Shown here: positions 10,425 to 22,734 of the stretch, piece after piece
How the letters are laid out: every line of letters begins with the position of its first letter
Position numbering within the stretch: position 1 is the stretch's first letter
Source of the DNA: Neolentinus lepideus HHB14362 ss-1
Taxonomy: Eukaryota > Basidiomycota > Agaricomycetes > Gloeophyllales > Gloeophyllaceae
DNA length: 64,000 nt
Direction of reading: 5' to 3'
Assembly (NCBI GenBank): GCA_001632425.1
Contig: KV425593.1
Span: 122,541-186,540, forward strand
Translations under genes and position numbers: made by a program
The notes under the pieces: model-generated
The model's input: the letters and a program-made list of their open reading frames with translations, nothing else
What the model was told of the DNA's origin: nothing
Databases searched by the model: none

Positions 10425-13400
10425 ATGAAGGCATCACGCTCTACAGCAATCCGTCCTGCGAGGCCGGTGCTGGCGGGAGGGAATCTTCAATTCATCCGAG
10501 CGTTCTCTGGCTCGCAGGTCAAGCAGAGGCCATTCCGAGAGCAGAACGTTGCACAGGATGGCAGGATGGGAATGTACGGCCAAGGGTGGTCCTCTCCGCA
10601 AGTGAGAGCACTAGCCACTACAACAGGTAAGAATCAAGAGGCGCGGTGCTTGCACGGTTTGACATATTCACGATAGAAAGCTCGGCATCTTTGCGTCCTC
10701 GAAAGCCACATTTCGACAAGATTCTCATTGCAAACAGGTATGTATCAGGTATGGAGGATGCAGGTGTCTGAGCTCCATGTATGGATGCTATTTTCTAGGG
10801 GAGAGATTGCATGCCGGGTCATTCGAACAGCGAACAAACTCGGTATCAAGACTGTAGCGGTGTATTCGGAGGTAGATGAGGATTCGTTGCATGTCCGGAT
10901 GGTATGCAATTTCCTTCAGTACTGTGTTCTATCTGATGCTCATCTATACGATTTACGAATCATTCTCAGGCGGACGAGGCCTACTGTATAGGCCCCGCGC
11001 CGTCAGCTGAGAGCTATGTACGATCTTTGGACAGTTGTGGTCCTCAGAGCCTCCGATAGTAACTTGCCTATCCTCCATATTAGCTTCGCATGGACAAAAT
11101 TATCGAAGTATGCAATCGGAGTGGCGCACAGGTATAGTGCAAGCAGCCGTTCAAGATAATACGTCTCGCCTTCTCATCTGCTACTGTTCTTCAGGCTGTT
11201 CACCCAGGGTAATTATTTATCACCACTCTTGTCGGTCAATGCGCACCCAATCCATCGTCCTCCTCGTGCAGATATGGCTTTCTGAGTGAGAACGCCAAGT
11301 TCGCTGACCGTCTGGCAGAGGAGGGGATCGTCTTTATCGGACCTCCTGCCGGCGCCATCGTGAGCATGGGATCTAAGAGGTTAGCAGCATATACGTTATG
11401 TATTCGTATGCCGACCCCACGTTTCTTAGCGAATCAAAGAATATCATGCTAGGTGCGCCATGAGACCGGTCGTCATGCTATCCGGCAAACCTTGACAAGC
11501 TGAGCAGAGGCCGGTGTGCCTTGCGTGCCCGGCTACCACGGCAGTAATCAAGATCCAGACTTTCTCCTCCAAGAAGCCAAACGCATCGGTATGTCACACT
11601 ACTTTTTGTCATTCCCTTCTGCCTTTAACTTCCGAATAGGTTTCCCAGTCCTCATCAAAGCCACCCACGGCGGCGGTGGGAAAGGCATGCGCGTCGTGGA
11701 GGAAGCTGCGACCTTCCACGACGCATTGATCTCCGCCAGGCGCGAGTCGATTAAGTCGTTTGGTGATGATACAGTGCTCGTTGAACGGTACATCACGCGC
11801 CCGCGGCACGTCGAGGTGCAGGTATTTGGTGATACAGCAGGGGACGTGGTGAGTTTGTGGGAGAGAGACTGTTCGGTTCAGCGGAGGAATCAGAAGATCA
11901 TTGAAGAGGTAAGATGGTCTGACACTTCGATGAATTGCAGCCTGTCTTAGCTGTTTTATGTAGGCACCAGCTCCAGGGCTGACGCCCGAATTAAGGGCAG
12001 AGCTGAGTTCGAAGGCTATCGCTGCTGCAAAGGCGGTCAACTACGTTGGCGCTGGAACTGTGGAATTCATATTTGATAATGATTTGCAGGAGTTTTACTT
12101 CATGGAAATGTGGGCATACATACATCCACCAGTCTTGTATCTGTTGTCTCGCACTCACCTGTCGACTCTGATGCAGGAATACAAGGCTCCAAGTCGAACA
12201 CCCCGTCACAGAAATGATCACAGGTCTCGACCTCGTCGAGTGGCAACTGGAGGTGAGCAAGCGCTGGCGCGAGCGCCTTTTGTCCTGACCATCTACTTAG
12301 GTCGCTGCTGGTAACACTCTTCCCTTAAGCCAAGCAGCAATCCCTCTCCATGGCCATGCCTTTGAGGCCCGGATATATGCTGAGAACCCTCGCAATAATT
12401 TCTTGCCAGATTCAGGTCGTCTTTTATATCTATCAACACCCACACCGACGCACGTATTCGCTCCTGAAGTCCCGACGTCGCTGACCAGGGACGGTAGCTC
12501 CAGAAGGACTGAGGATGCTGCCCTCTTTCCGACTACATCGCCGGCCTCGCAGTTCATATCGCCGTCGGTCCGACTCGAGCAAGGGTTCACGTCCGGTGCG
12601 CAGATTGGTGTGTTCTATGATCCGATGATTGCGAAGCTGGTCGTGCACGGACGGGATCGGACTGAAGCGCTCCGGGTGCTGCGCAAGGCTCTAGAGGAGT
12701 ACAAGGTAGTGGGTGTGGCGACGAATGTTGAATTCCTTCGGGCGCTGGCTAGCTGCGAGGCGTTCATCGATGGGGAAGTCGAGACTGGATTCATACCGGC
12801 AAGTCGCTTTGATATCGTGCTGTGCTTGCTGCTGACGGAGAAGAACAGAAACACTTCGCGGAACTGTTCCCTGTGGTGACTGACCTGGAGCCGGAGGTGC
12901 TTGCGCAAGCTGCTTTGTTCGCTGTGCTTCGAGATCAGCCGAAACAACCTCAGTCTGGGCTAGCATCTCCTTGGGTTTCGCTTGCCTCACGTCGGTTCGG
13001 AGGTGACAGGTCGGAGCGCATCATTACCCTACAGAACGAAGGCGAGGGTGCAGAACCGGTCACGGTCCATGTGGTGCCAAAGCCTGATGGCCTCTTCGAC
13101 GTAACCGTCCGGACGCCATCTTCTCAGACTACCTTCTTGTCAGTATCTTCTAGACTCGTCTCGCCAACCGAACTGCAGAGTACTATCCAGTCTCAGTTGA
13201 CGTTTGCAACGATAGTCCCTCAGCCTCCGCCGCCGAACGTCCCAGCGTCGACGTCGCCAAACACTATGGAGCGCCTACACATTTTCCACGGCGGTCGAAA
13301 ATCTACGCTTGTCCTGCCCTCACCTAAGTGGCTGTTGTCTCTGGGTGGAGACGTGCTGAGTGCGGCAAAGGGCGCGCTGAAAGCGCCCATGCCGAGCTTG

Positions 13401-13592
13401 GTGGTGGAGGTTCGGGTGGAGGTGGGACAGAAGGTCGAGAAAGGGCAAGCGGTGGTAGTGTTGGAGAGTATGAAGACGGAGACGGTATTGAGGGCGAGTG
13501 TCGGAGGTGTGGTGAAGGCTGTGGGGTGTAAGAAGGGGGAGATGGTGGAAGAGGGGCGGGAGTTGGTCGACATTGAGGAGGATTCAAGTTAA
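10425..13592 (+). CDS. mccA: Methylcrotonyl-CoA carboxylase alpha subunit, mitochondrial
   Basis: Multi-exon gene. The N-terminus ([19 protein letters not shown]) is Arg/Ser-rich and fits a mitochondrial targeting peptide. It is followed by a biotin carboxylase core: [40 protein letters not shown], the ATP-grasp glycine loop [16 protein letters not shown] and, across an intron, [14 protein letters not shown]. The C-terminal biotinyl domain carries VLESMKTET with the biotinylated Lys. The MKTE variant after a long spacer fits fungal MCC alpha rather than acetyl- or propionyl-CoA carboxylase. With the beta subunit (not in this window) it carboxylates 3-methylcrotonyl-CoA in leucine breakdown. 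There are about a dozen short introns, some very close together near 10.7-11.5 kb. It lies between the two monooxygenase copies. Short exons in the first third are the least certain part. Confidence 0.92.
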
Positions 13593-14274
13593 TGGGGCAG
13601 GACATAACGTTGTAATATTAACTCGTGTATTTTATTGTATGCTATTGAGACGACATGAGTGTCTTGAACAACACACCTATCTTGTTCGATGAGCGCCAAA
13701 TGAGCATGGAGTTAACCGGGCCTCCTTTAACTTCGACGTCAACTCTCGCTTTCAAGATATCTTGTTACCCGGGCCCGCTTCTTGTTCCCTTACCTGTAGA
13801 TCAGTCGCATCAAGCTGATGAACAGTCCGCCAGAGGCAATTGCAAAGTTGGAAGGCAGATCAGTCGTATCGAAACTTGCGTTTCATTTCAAGTCGGTCTT
13901 TTCTATCTCAGATGAAAAGACCGACTTGAAGTGACACGCACCTCAATTCCACCCCGTCCGATCACTCGAATATATGCGAGAACTACAGAGATTCCTCTAT
14001 GCATTCCACGAATATCTTAGCTGGCTATTCCAATAATCATGATCTTCTTCCGCTTCTGCCCTACTCGGTGTTAGGCTATTCTCACTGGACATGGTGGACT
14101 AAGCCTATCATCCCAGAATTGCACATCCTCGGGATGACTATGAATATGCGAATTATCCCCTAAATCGTTCTTCCGAGCTCACGACGTTCACGTGCACATG
14201 GTGAGACGAACGGTATAACATTGCTCTAAGGAATTTTAGAATGTCCTGATTCTTGCTGAGCCCACATAGTAAAA
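13593..14274. other. Intergenic between mccA and monooxygenase B
   Basis: The segment contains a strong hairpin at 13878-13939 and no convincing gene. Confidence 0.5.
13878..13939. repeat. Inverted repeat, 26-nt arms, 10-nt loop
   Basis: Left arm 13878-13903 and right arm 13914-13939 are complementary at 24 of 26 positions, and one of the two exceptions would be a G-U pair in RNA. The core AAGTCGGTCTTTTC pairs perfectly. The 10-nt loop is TATCTCAGAT. It lies about 290 bp downstream of the mccA stop codon. It could be a mini foldback element, a hairpin RNA precursor or a 3' processing structure. Confidence 0.85.
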
Positions 14275-16935
14275 ATGTCGAACGGTATGCACCACGCCAA
14301 TGCTGGAATGTCGTTTCACGAAGCTCACCTATCACTCAAGGGATTAATGGCATCAATGGTGTTAACGGAGTCAATGGACATGCCGAGTCCTACAAGCTGG
14401 GGGACTTCTCTATTGACGAGTACCGGCCTATGCGAGTAGTGTGCATAGGAGCAGGTGTCAGTGGTATCATAGCTGGAATCAGGTGCGCAAATCCCTGCCC
14501 TCACTTTCGCCTTATAAGCGCTTATGAATTCCTCTAATTATCAGATTCCCTCAGAAAGTCCCAAACGTCGACTTTATCATCTACGACAAAAACGCAGGCA
14601 TAGGCGGGACTTGGTATTCCAATAAGTATCCTGTATGTGCGAGCGTCACAGTTACTTCACCAACCTAACATAGATCGGTCCCAGGGACTGTCCTGTGACA
14701 TCCCTTCGCACACAGTGGGCATATTATTATCAGCTGTACGGCGCTTCTCTATTGATCCTTCCGCTCTATTTAGTATCAATACACATTTGAAGACAACGTT
14801 AGTTGCAAGGATATCGCCCATGAGCCTCACGGAACTAATCTATGTGCACGTAGACGGAATGGTCATCATTCTACGCCCCCGGACCCGAAATCCGGCAATA
14901 CTTAGAGCGAGTTGCGAATAAGTACAAAGTCAACAAGTATATAAAGCTCGAGCACGAACTGGTGGGTGCGTACTGGGAAGATGCCGAGGGCAAATGGCGT
15001 CTGCGCATCAAGCGACCGTCGCCGAACAGCACGCCCGAGAATAGGCAGCTCGAAGAGTTCGAGGATAGAGCGGATGTACTGTTCACCGGCCTGGGTTTGT
15101 TGGCGAGGTGGAACTGGCCCGATATTAAGGGCCTGAAGAATTTCAAGGGACGAATTTTGCACAGTGCGCAGTGGGATGTGACAGATGGTCATTGGGAGGA
15201 GGGCGTCAAGGACTGGAGGGACTACAAAGTCGGAGTGATTGGATCCGTGAGTCGCAAACACCATTCGACATCCTTTCATCGTTATTCAGTGAAGTAGGGG
15301 TCATCAGCGATTCAGATCGTGCCGGCCTTACAACCCAAGGTCGCGCACGTCGTTAATTTCGTCCGTGGGAAGACTTGGCTAGCCACACCTTTCCTGGAAG
15401 AGAAGACGGCTCAAGTGCTGGGGAGAGATACTCGCGGTAATCGTAAGCGAATACAGGAGTGCTGGCACTTATACATCCCGGCTGATGCTAGCTGCTCAGA
15501 TAAGTTCGCGGAGGAAGATAAGCAACGTTTCAGGGACCCAGTATTCTACAAGCAGTTCAGGTGGGAGCTGGAAAATGAGCTCAATGTCAGCTAGACCGTC
15601 GTATTGCGATCATATTCTGACCTATGGCAGTCCCTCCACGGGTTGACTCTCAAAGGAGCACCGCAGCAGCTGGCAGCTCGGGAAGCTTTTACTCAGGACA
15701 TGAAACGGAGACTAGCAAACAAGCCATGGATTACTAAGTATCGTAAGTTGCGGATGGTATTCAGCGTACATTCTCATCTTATGACATTTTCTGAACAGTT
15801 ATTCCGGAGTTCGGCGTTGGGTGTAGGAGATTGACACCAGGGCCTGGTTATCTTGAAGCGCTATGCGAGGATAATGTAAGTACTCTTTTCGGGCAGTCTC
15901 CAGCATTAAGCGAACTTCCTGGTAGGTCACATTCGAGACGACGCACATTAAGCGGATAACAGAGAAAGGCATCGAACTCGTGGATGGTAAACGCTACGAC
16001 CTCGACGTCATCGTCTGCGCGACCGGTACCCATCTCCATTGTTTCTCCAAACACACGATGTCTGATCGCATACCTCCCACAGGCTTCGACACATCCTTCA
16101 AGTACTCTTTCCCCTTTGTCGGCCAGAACGGTGTCACCCTGCAGGACAAGTACACGCCGCACCCGCGGACATATCTCGCCCTCACCGTCGACGGGTTCCC
16201 AAACTGGTTCCAATCTTTCGGCCCCAACTCCTGCTTTAGCTCCGGCTCGCTTGCGTGCATTTTTGAGCGCCAGGTGGAGTATGCGGTCATGGCGACGTTG
16301 AAGCTCCAAAGAGAGCGGCTGAAGAGCTTGGTCGTGAAGAAGGAGGCGGTGGACGATTTTGATGAGTATTTGGAGGTAAGGTGGTTCTGTGGAATATTAA
16401 ATTTCGGATGCTGATACTCGGTTGAGGCATACTTCCCCGGCGTAAAGCTCCCCCGCTTCTCCTGCTTGACAAGAGTCTGATCCAGCTGTTCTAGACTGTC
16501 TACAGTGAGAAGTGTCGGTCGTGGTATAAGATGGGCAAAGAAGAAGGCCGAATAGTCGGTGTATTCCCTGGTACGTATAACAAAGCTCGCAGTCTAATAC
16601 GTACTTTTTATTAATCGTGGCTCCTCACCTAAGGATCACCTTTGCACTGTTTGCGCTCCATCGCCCATCCGCGTTGGGAAGACTACGATTACGAACCTCT
16701 AGACCCTGTCAAGAACAGATTCTATTGGCTCGGAGACGGCCAGACCTTTAATGAGAAGACGCTGACAGGCGATAGTAAGTTTCGGCATGCTACAATGCTG
16801 TGATGTGTGTTTAATTCTGTGCTAGGGGCTTGGTATCTGAATCCCGAGGAGATTAATTATCCCCCGAGTATGTGACCCTAAAGTCGGAAACATTGTCTTC
16901 GACTAACGAATCTGCTTGCAGTTCCAAAGGATTAG
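14275..16935 (+). CDS. Baeyer-Villiger-type flavin monooxygenase (copy B)
   Basis: The start ATG at 14275 begins a 10-nt first exon (MSN + G). An intron to 14340 then joins to a GINGINGVNGVNGH repeat and the core. The motifs match copy A: VCIGAGVSGIIAGI (FAD), FKGRILHSAQWD (Baeyer-Villiger signature), IGSGSSAIQ (second nucleotide site) and the end PPIPKD. All junctions I checked keep the frame. One intron, between SHT and YQY near 14730, is absent from copy A. The protein should be about 600 residues and FAD/NADPH-dependent; the substrate is unknown. It is transcribed away from copy A with mccA between them, so the two are an inverted duplicate pair rather than a tandem one. Confidence 0.9.
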
Positions 16936-17363
16936 AAATCTCGCATTTCCCAGGGTTCATGTCGTGTATCTTCCTTAGCTCTCAGTTCATCCTAGATTTA
17001 GCTTGAGGGTACTATGTCATGCTGCGCAGACGGGAATGTATGTAAGGTCTGATGTGTCATTATGTATATGAGTTTATACGACGTCGATTTATCACGAGTT
17101 GATAGTGCTTTTGAGGGTGTTGTAGGATTCCATGCACCATCAGTGCCGGGGGCGCACTAATTTAGATAACTTGAAATCAAGACCAGCGTGCGGAGCGAAC
17201 TAATTACTATGTCGCATGTCCCAATAATACGGAATGAACGACATCGTGACCGCGGAAAAGACGGAAGCTATGCTACTGAAAGTCCAATATGGCATCTTGA
17301 CGATTGGATGTTTCCACCCAGCCCTTACATATCTATCGCAGGGGAACCCGAGGCATCCGGAAC
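16936..17363. other. Intergenic between convergent genes
   Basis: 3' flanks of monooxygenase B and the secreted protein gene. No feature was recognised. Confidence 0.5.
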
Positions 17364-17945
17364 TCATGATGACGCGGTGATGTTAATGGGCGTCGACGTA
17401 GTGCCCACTTGGTAGTACGTCTGGTTGTTGGTATTGTTGGTACCGTACGTCGTGTACAGGGTCACGACGTAGTTCGCCGCAGCAGAGTAGGTCGGGCCGA
17501 TAGGGATCTAACCAAACACTGGTATAAGCGTGGTTCTCGTGACTAAGGGTGGCTGTTATACGAAAACTTACCTCAGCAGAGAATGTATCAGCAGGAGGCG
17601 GGGGAGCGTCTAAGTGGAATTCCCGGCGATCCAGGAGGATTGGGAGTTGTCCGCCCTTGGTGTCCTCGACGTAGTAGTCGATGTACACGGGTGTGACGCC
17701 GAGCTGTATGGCACAGGTGAAGTCCGCGTGGACAGTAAAGCCCTAAGTAGTGGCATGTTTCGCTCAGTTCATAACTGAGTTCAGGTCACTGCTGAATCAC
17801 TTACGGCACCGGCGTACAAATCAGACGGGACAGCGATCAAGTCGCCGAACTCGGAGGATTCTGCGCATGACTGGCGGCTCACATGGGGAAGACGTGAAGC
17901 AGAAGCCAGGGCAGAGAGAGCGAGGGCGGTAAGGGTGAAGTGCAT
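17364..17945 (-). CDS. Small secreted protein, function unknown
   Basis: The gene has three exons and encodes a protein of about 155 residues. It starts MHFTLTALALSALASASRLP, a clear signal peptide. The mature part includes GFTVHADFTCAIQLGVTPVY, then IDYYVED and LPILLDRREF, and ends near NNTNNQTYYQVGTTSTPINI with several N-glycosylation sequons. There are few cysteines, so it is not a classic disulfide-rich effector. It has the look of the small extracellular proteins common in wood- and litter-decay basidiomycetes. No enzyme motif is visible. It is divergent from the DPH4-like gene with about 660 bp between them. Confidence 0.75.
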
Positions 17946-18606
17946 TTCGTCAAAAGGCGAGGGATTAATTCAGAAAAGAGATGAAGAGGAAAGTTAAACG
18001 GCAACTATGAATGAAATGCGTCGGTATTTATACTAAACCATGTCCGTGCCGGCAGGCGTCAGGACCCGTGTTGTGATCATTGCGCAGACGAGAGGCGGCG
18101 TGGCCATCCCGACTGTGGCTGTTTTGAACATAAGAGGTGACGTCGGCTATTTGCCGTTTGAGCCATATGCATGCCGAAGTTACACAGGTCTAGTACTCAC
18201 CTGGATATAAGAGAGGCAAGTATGTCTGCAGACGCTGAATTGGTATATGTTTTAAACACGAAAAGAATTAGTTCGAGGCATCGAAACGCAACGTAACTGA
18301 TATCATCTTCGACAGATCGTGATTAAGTTGCAATTGTGATTGCTGTTGTCGAACAATCACGACCTTGTCCAAGTACTCCGAGGAGAAGTGTGCGTGCTGT
18401 CCAACGGATGGCAAGAGTGACCTACAATCCAATACAGGCGCCACGAGAGACAAATATATCCAAATACAGCCTTCCTCCACCAAACTACAACTAGTATTAG
18501 TATTACGTCTTGTCCTCAATTCACTGTCTCCCTATAGGATAAATCTGTTTTCATAACATCTCCCTGAATCGTGGCTACTCACATCCAGACTCGCGTAACT
18601 GCCATC
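17946..18606. other. Divergent promoter region; right half is duplicated at 36.5-36.75 kb
   Basis: It lies between the secreted-protein gene (minus) and the DPH4-like gene (plus). The part from about 18390 to 18600 matches, in inverted orientation, the DNA upstream of the second DPH4 copy (for example the TGTATTTGGAT...TATTTG stretch), so the duplication includes the 5' flank. Confidence 0.6.
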
Positions 18607-19092
18607 CTGGCTCTCTCCGAATTCGACTATTACGCTCTCCTCGGCCTCATTGACACCCCTTCCTCGTCCTTCACTCCTGCCGCATTCACATCAGCTTACC
18701 ACCGCGCCCTCCTCACACACCACCCCGATAAACAGCACACCCCTTCACCCGGCTTGGATACGCGTGGAAATGATGTGATAACCCAGATTCAAGCAGCCTA
18801 CAAAATCCTCTCTTCATCCACCATCCGGGCAACCTACGACCGCCAGCTCGCCCATTCTCGCACACTGAGTGGTCCGAGACCTGCCCAGATTGTCTCGCTA
18901 GAGGACTTCACAGAAGATGGGGAGGGAGAGAGAAGGTGGACGTACGGATGTAGATGTGGCGGAACGTACGTAATCACTGAGCGAGAGATGGAGGATGATC
19001 GGCATTTAATCGGGTGCAGGAGTTGTTCAGAGATTGTTTGGGTTGGCTACGAAGTCGCTGAGGACGAAGAATGGGAGGGCAAGAATCACTGA
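18607..19092 (+). CDS. DPH4: DPH4-like J-protein with CSL zinc finger (copy 1), no ATG start
   Basis: A single open frame encodes a J-domain (DYYALLGL ... HHPDK with the HPD tripeptide ... QAAYKILSSSTIRATYDRQL) followed by a CSL-type zinc-binding region (CRCGG ... REMEDD ... IGCRSCSEIVWVGYE). This order defines Dph4/DnaJC24, the Fe- or Zn-binding J-protein that supports diphthamide synthesis on elongation factor 2. No ATG occurs in frame before the J-domain. The frame extends back to a GTG at 18571, but the best-placed candidate is CTG at 18607 (A at -3, G at +4), giving an N-terminus ALSEFDYYALLGL and 161 residues, the expected length. An unseen upstream exon or pseudogenisation are alternatives. 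A second copy at 36024-36509 shares the feature. Confidence 0.75.
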   Translation: MALSEFDYYALLGLIDTPSSSFTPAAFTSAYHRALLTHHPDKQHTPSPGLDTRGNDVITQIQAAYKILSSSTIRATYDRQLAHSRTLSGPRPAQIVSLEDFTEDGEGERRWTYGCRCGGTYVITEREMEDDRHLIGCRSCSEIVWVGYEVAEDEEWEGKNH

Positions 19093-19500
19093 GGACTTCA
19101 ACAGGAAAATCTGCAAGGGAGGACAAGACATTGACCAATGTGCGTGTCACTTACTCTTCGGGTTTACTGGAGTATCAAATCGTGACGATGAGCACGGCAG
19201 CCGGGCTCTCGCTGAAGACTTAGGACGATGTTTTGAGTAAGTAAACCTGGCAGATGATTCCTGTAATCGGCTACCTATTTATCCTACATGCTGAACGAAA
19301 AGCATCCAGCCAAGCATTTCATTCGAGTTCACAAGCACGAAAGAGCCAGTGTCAATCAAACTGGCTAGTAACAGATGTATGAATACCAGTCCTTGATTCA
19401 CTGTAACTCTTCGAGGACTGCACAGAATAATATGTCCAAACCACCCTTTTCGTGAGTACCTGGAATGACAGAAGCGAGTAATGCATCACATACCTGCTAA

Positions 19501-20562
19501 CTAAATTTCTCGCTCTACTGAGAGCTTGACTAGCCTGGTTATTGTCATTTCCAGAAGATGCGGTAATGGTGGTCCATGGTGGGTTTGCTTCGCTATGATG
19601 CATGCAATAACCGCAAAAAAAAAGGTACGTGAATATCTGCTTCCGTCAGCACCAGGGATGGGGAAATCAATGTGCATTACTAACCATACACGTCTTATGA
19701 TCGTAGCAGGGGCCGTGACTTTGGAGAATGCGATAGCCCAAGTACAGGTGAGCTACCGCCAGAGATGTTGGGGCAACAACGGCTAACCCTCCCGTATAGA
19801 GGATCCAAAATGCAGCAGGGATGAGCCCGAACGCTATCATCTTTCTGCTAACACCATCTCCAAAGACGAGCGGCAGCGTTCGCCTTCCCACTTTCGCATC
19901 TCCCTCCACATCCCGGATGTCTTGAATCTGCATGAGCGTCCCACACCACACAGCGATGGTCAAAATGTAAGACCTGTCTGTCGTCGGGAGGGGAGTAATG
20001 ATCTTCCACGATGCGCTGAGGACCGCCCACATCCCCGCTGTCATTGCGACACAGTTCTTCCCGAACCAGTGGTTCCCACTTGACGTCATGTTCAGGAATG
20101 CAACCGTCAGGACGGCGCAAAGGGTCTCCGCTAAGACATGAGAGTAGGATACACCCATCATCATGAACCCCCACAAGACGACGGCCCACCGTGCTTTGGC
20201 GCTGTCCATTGTGATCTTTCCCGACGGGATAGGTCTATCTGGCTTGTCCTCGTCGATGCTCATTATCTAGTTTGACAAGTCCGCGAAATATATTCAGTGA
20301 GTGAGCCAGACGACCAGATAACCGTAGTCCAGAACTATTGACGAGAGGAATAGGGTGGTACTCCGCATAGCGGCGACGGCGACGATGAATCCGGGAGTGA
20401 TGGATACCGTCCAGTCTCTCCAAGAAAATTGGACGAAGATGTCGAATTCTCGGGCAATCAGAGCCGAGCTGGTCTTCAGGATGTTCATCTTCGTTGTTGA
20501 CGGCAAGGTGTGTTTCTCGTAGTGTCTCACAGCCTTTATCAATGCCTCCGTCTTGATAACAT
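19501..20562 (-). pseudogene. UbiA-type prenyltransferase/terpene cyclase, nonsense-bearing copy
   Basis: It aligns throughout with the intact gene at 33220-34292. Differences include in-frame TGA at 20294-20296 and TAG at 20267-20269, loss of three codons (R-I-N) just after the aspartate-rich VDED motif, and ACG where the intact copy has its second candidate ATG. The Asn that opens the NxxxGxDED motif is kept, but it falls between the two stops. The rest is well preserved, including DKPDRPIPSG, QDIRDVEGDAKVGRRTLP, the last intron position and a C-terminus open to the stop at 19501. An intron could be drawn to skip both stops, but it would remove a membrane helix and the conserved Asn, so I read this as a pseudogene. 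It is convergent with DPH4 copy 1. Confidence 0.8.
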
Positions 20563-21129
20563 AGAATGTTTATGAGTGTACCTCGAGACGTGACCACTGA
20601 TTTCCATTTCCCAGCAGAAGATGCTTCACCAAACTCCTGCTAACCTGATATCTGACATCAAACTGATGGGTTCACACGCAGACACAGGTCTGCTGCCGAT
20701 ACCTCTGTGATATGAGGAGCCAACGACGCATGCAAGATCAATCACTAGCATTGTCCTAGCTATACATAACACAGGAGATGGATCGGTGGCGTCCTGCAGT
20801 CGTCCACATCCAATGGTTGGGGAGACTTGCCCGTGCAATGGTACAGAAACCATAACACTAGCCTTGCATACCGCTTCTCACAGGCATTACTCCCGTCCCC
20901 TCAAACTCTGTCTGAAGGCACCTCGAGATGATCTGTGTGGTTAGTTCTATTGAGGGTGGCGTCAGCTGACTTCCACCTGGCGCTGCCCTACGTGCTGTGC
21001 AAGGCAGGTTGGAACGTCAGCTATTACGCCCCAGCATGTTAGAACCTGACGAATCCGGCAGACATTTCGCTGTCATGCCAGAGAACAGTTCCATGATACT
21101 ACTGCCACAGCAAGGCTAACCTCCAGAAG

Positions 21130-21480
21130 CCCTCCAACATCCTCTGAAGACGTACTCTGTGGAAGACGCGGCCCCGTCGTGCCGGATCAACCTGCTCCGT
21201 TTGCGGAATAAGACGGCCGCGCGCAGGTCCTGCATCGTAAGTATGCATCGCAGTGAACAGCGGAAGAGAAAGGTAGATCCCTGAGGCAAGTACAAATTCA
21301 CGCACCGTCTTTATTCTTCTCGTCCTCAAGGACTTCGAACAACATCCGTACGATAGAACGAAGCAGACAATGTTTAGCGGAAAAGGCGCCGATGACAGTG
21401 GAAAAAACAGCGGCAGGGAGCGGGTGTGTATACGCAGACAGACATACCAGGCGAGTGATAAATGTATACCTTCGACGATG
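21130..21480. repeat. Diverged repeat, left copy (pairs with 35500-35790)
   Basis: Shared landmarks in the same order and orientation are CGTCCTCAAGG, TCCGTACGATAGAAC (TCTGTACGATATAAC in the other copy), a GTGGAAAAAA word, and ATACCAGGCGAG followed by AGATAA-like sequence. A minus-strand reading gives short open stretches in both copies but no recognisable domain, so it may be a decayed duplicated gene of unknown type. Confidence 0.55.
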
Positions 21481-22734
21481 CTCCTCTCAGCAATGTGGCA
21501 AACAGTGCGAACAAGACCCGAAAAGAGAGCTATCTATCTCCTCCCACTACTCTGTCGACTATGAAAATCTTCTACTCAGTTCACGGGATAGGCGGCGGTG
21601 GCAGAAGACGAGCATATGGGTATACGCATACGAGACCACCTTCGACCCCACCTGGGCTGGGTTGGCGCTCAACCCGCTATCTAATCTGTACGGAGTAGAC
21701 GATCACCAAGGGCCTGCCTTGATAAGATAGTGCACCCCAGCCAGGGATGTGTTCATCGTCCCTGGGTGATGTCGTCTTCATCTATGTGGGATTACTAACA
21801 CCTCAAGATAGAACCGTTTATTCGGATAAGTCCGGATGCCGGAGCAGACGGCTCACGAGTATACGAACTTCATCGGCTCGTTGGTTAGGCCACGACATGC
21901 CGCTCTCCATGAGGCTGGACAGCTCCAGGTGCGAGCGCAGACGACCTCGGAAGATGAAGTAAGCTGTAGCGCGCGGTCAGGTTATCGAGGAGAGTCGAGG
22001 CGGCCAGGGTGAGTGTTAGTAAGATCTCAGAGTTGACGCCGACGTTCGTCCGCAGTGCCGATGCGTGGTCATGCATCATGGCGGGATCCCAGCTGATCTA
22101 TATCGACGTGGCCATCTGTAGGTCCTTGTGCCAAAACAATATTGATCTTATACAACAATGAAGCTGCGGGAACGGAATCGTTGAATGTTGATGCAGATGC
22201 ATTGCACGGGGTTCGGTTCCGAGGAACGCAACGCCGGCGGGAGGTCAGATGTTGACGGTTGGCCTTGCGTGCTTCCGATGGTGGACAGCCGCGGGTGGGC
22301 AGGCGACCCCAGGGAGAGCTAGCGGGCCGGTTGGTCTACGAGCAAGATTGGCGCTAGAGATGCTAGAATCGCTTCTGGTATTTGAGCGCTGAGCAGCAGA
22401 TGGGAACGAACGTTTGCACACAAGTATTTGACTAGTGTTTAAGCAAGTTATCGGATGGACCAAAGAAAGTTAGAGCCCAGCTAGATAACAGAAGGATATA
22501 CACTAATCTGGCTAACCTTGCTTGGCTGCAACATGTGCTACGACACGTTGGTCGATAACGAAAGCGACAAGGTGTACTGTTCTGCGGTAAAGCATGTCTA
22601 AGAAAATAACGAACTATCATTGTGTTAGAGTTTGGCAGTTAAAAAGTTCATCATCTGGCAAAAGATTTGAGGTAAAAATATTCCACACTTGGCTGTGATT
22701 TGAGAGGGTTTCGTGAACTTTTTTCCAAGTCGTT

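Noticed and set aside
20263..20345. Intron skipping both stops in UbiA copy 1
   Set aside because: It would need a weak GTCGTC donor, remove a membrane helix and the conserved Asn, and has no equivalent in the intact copy.
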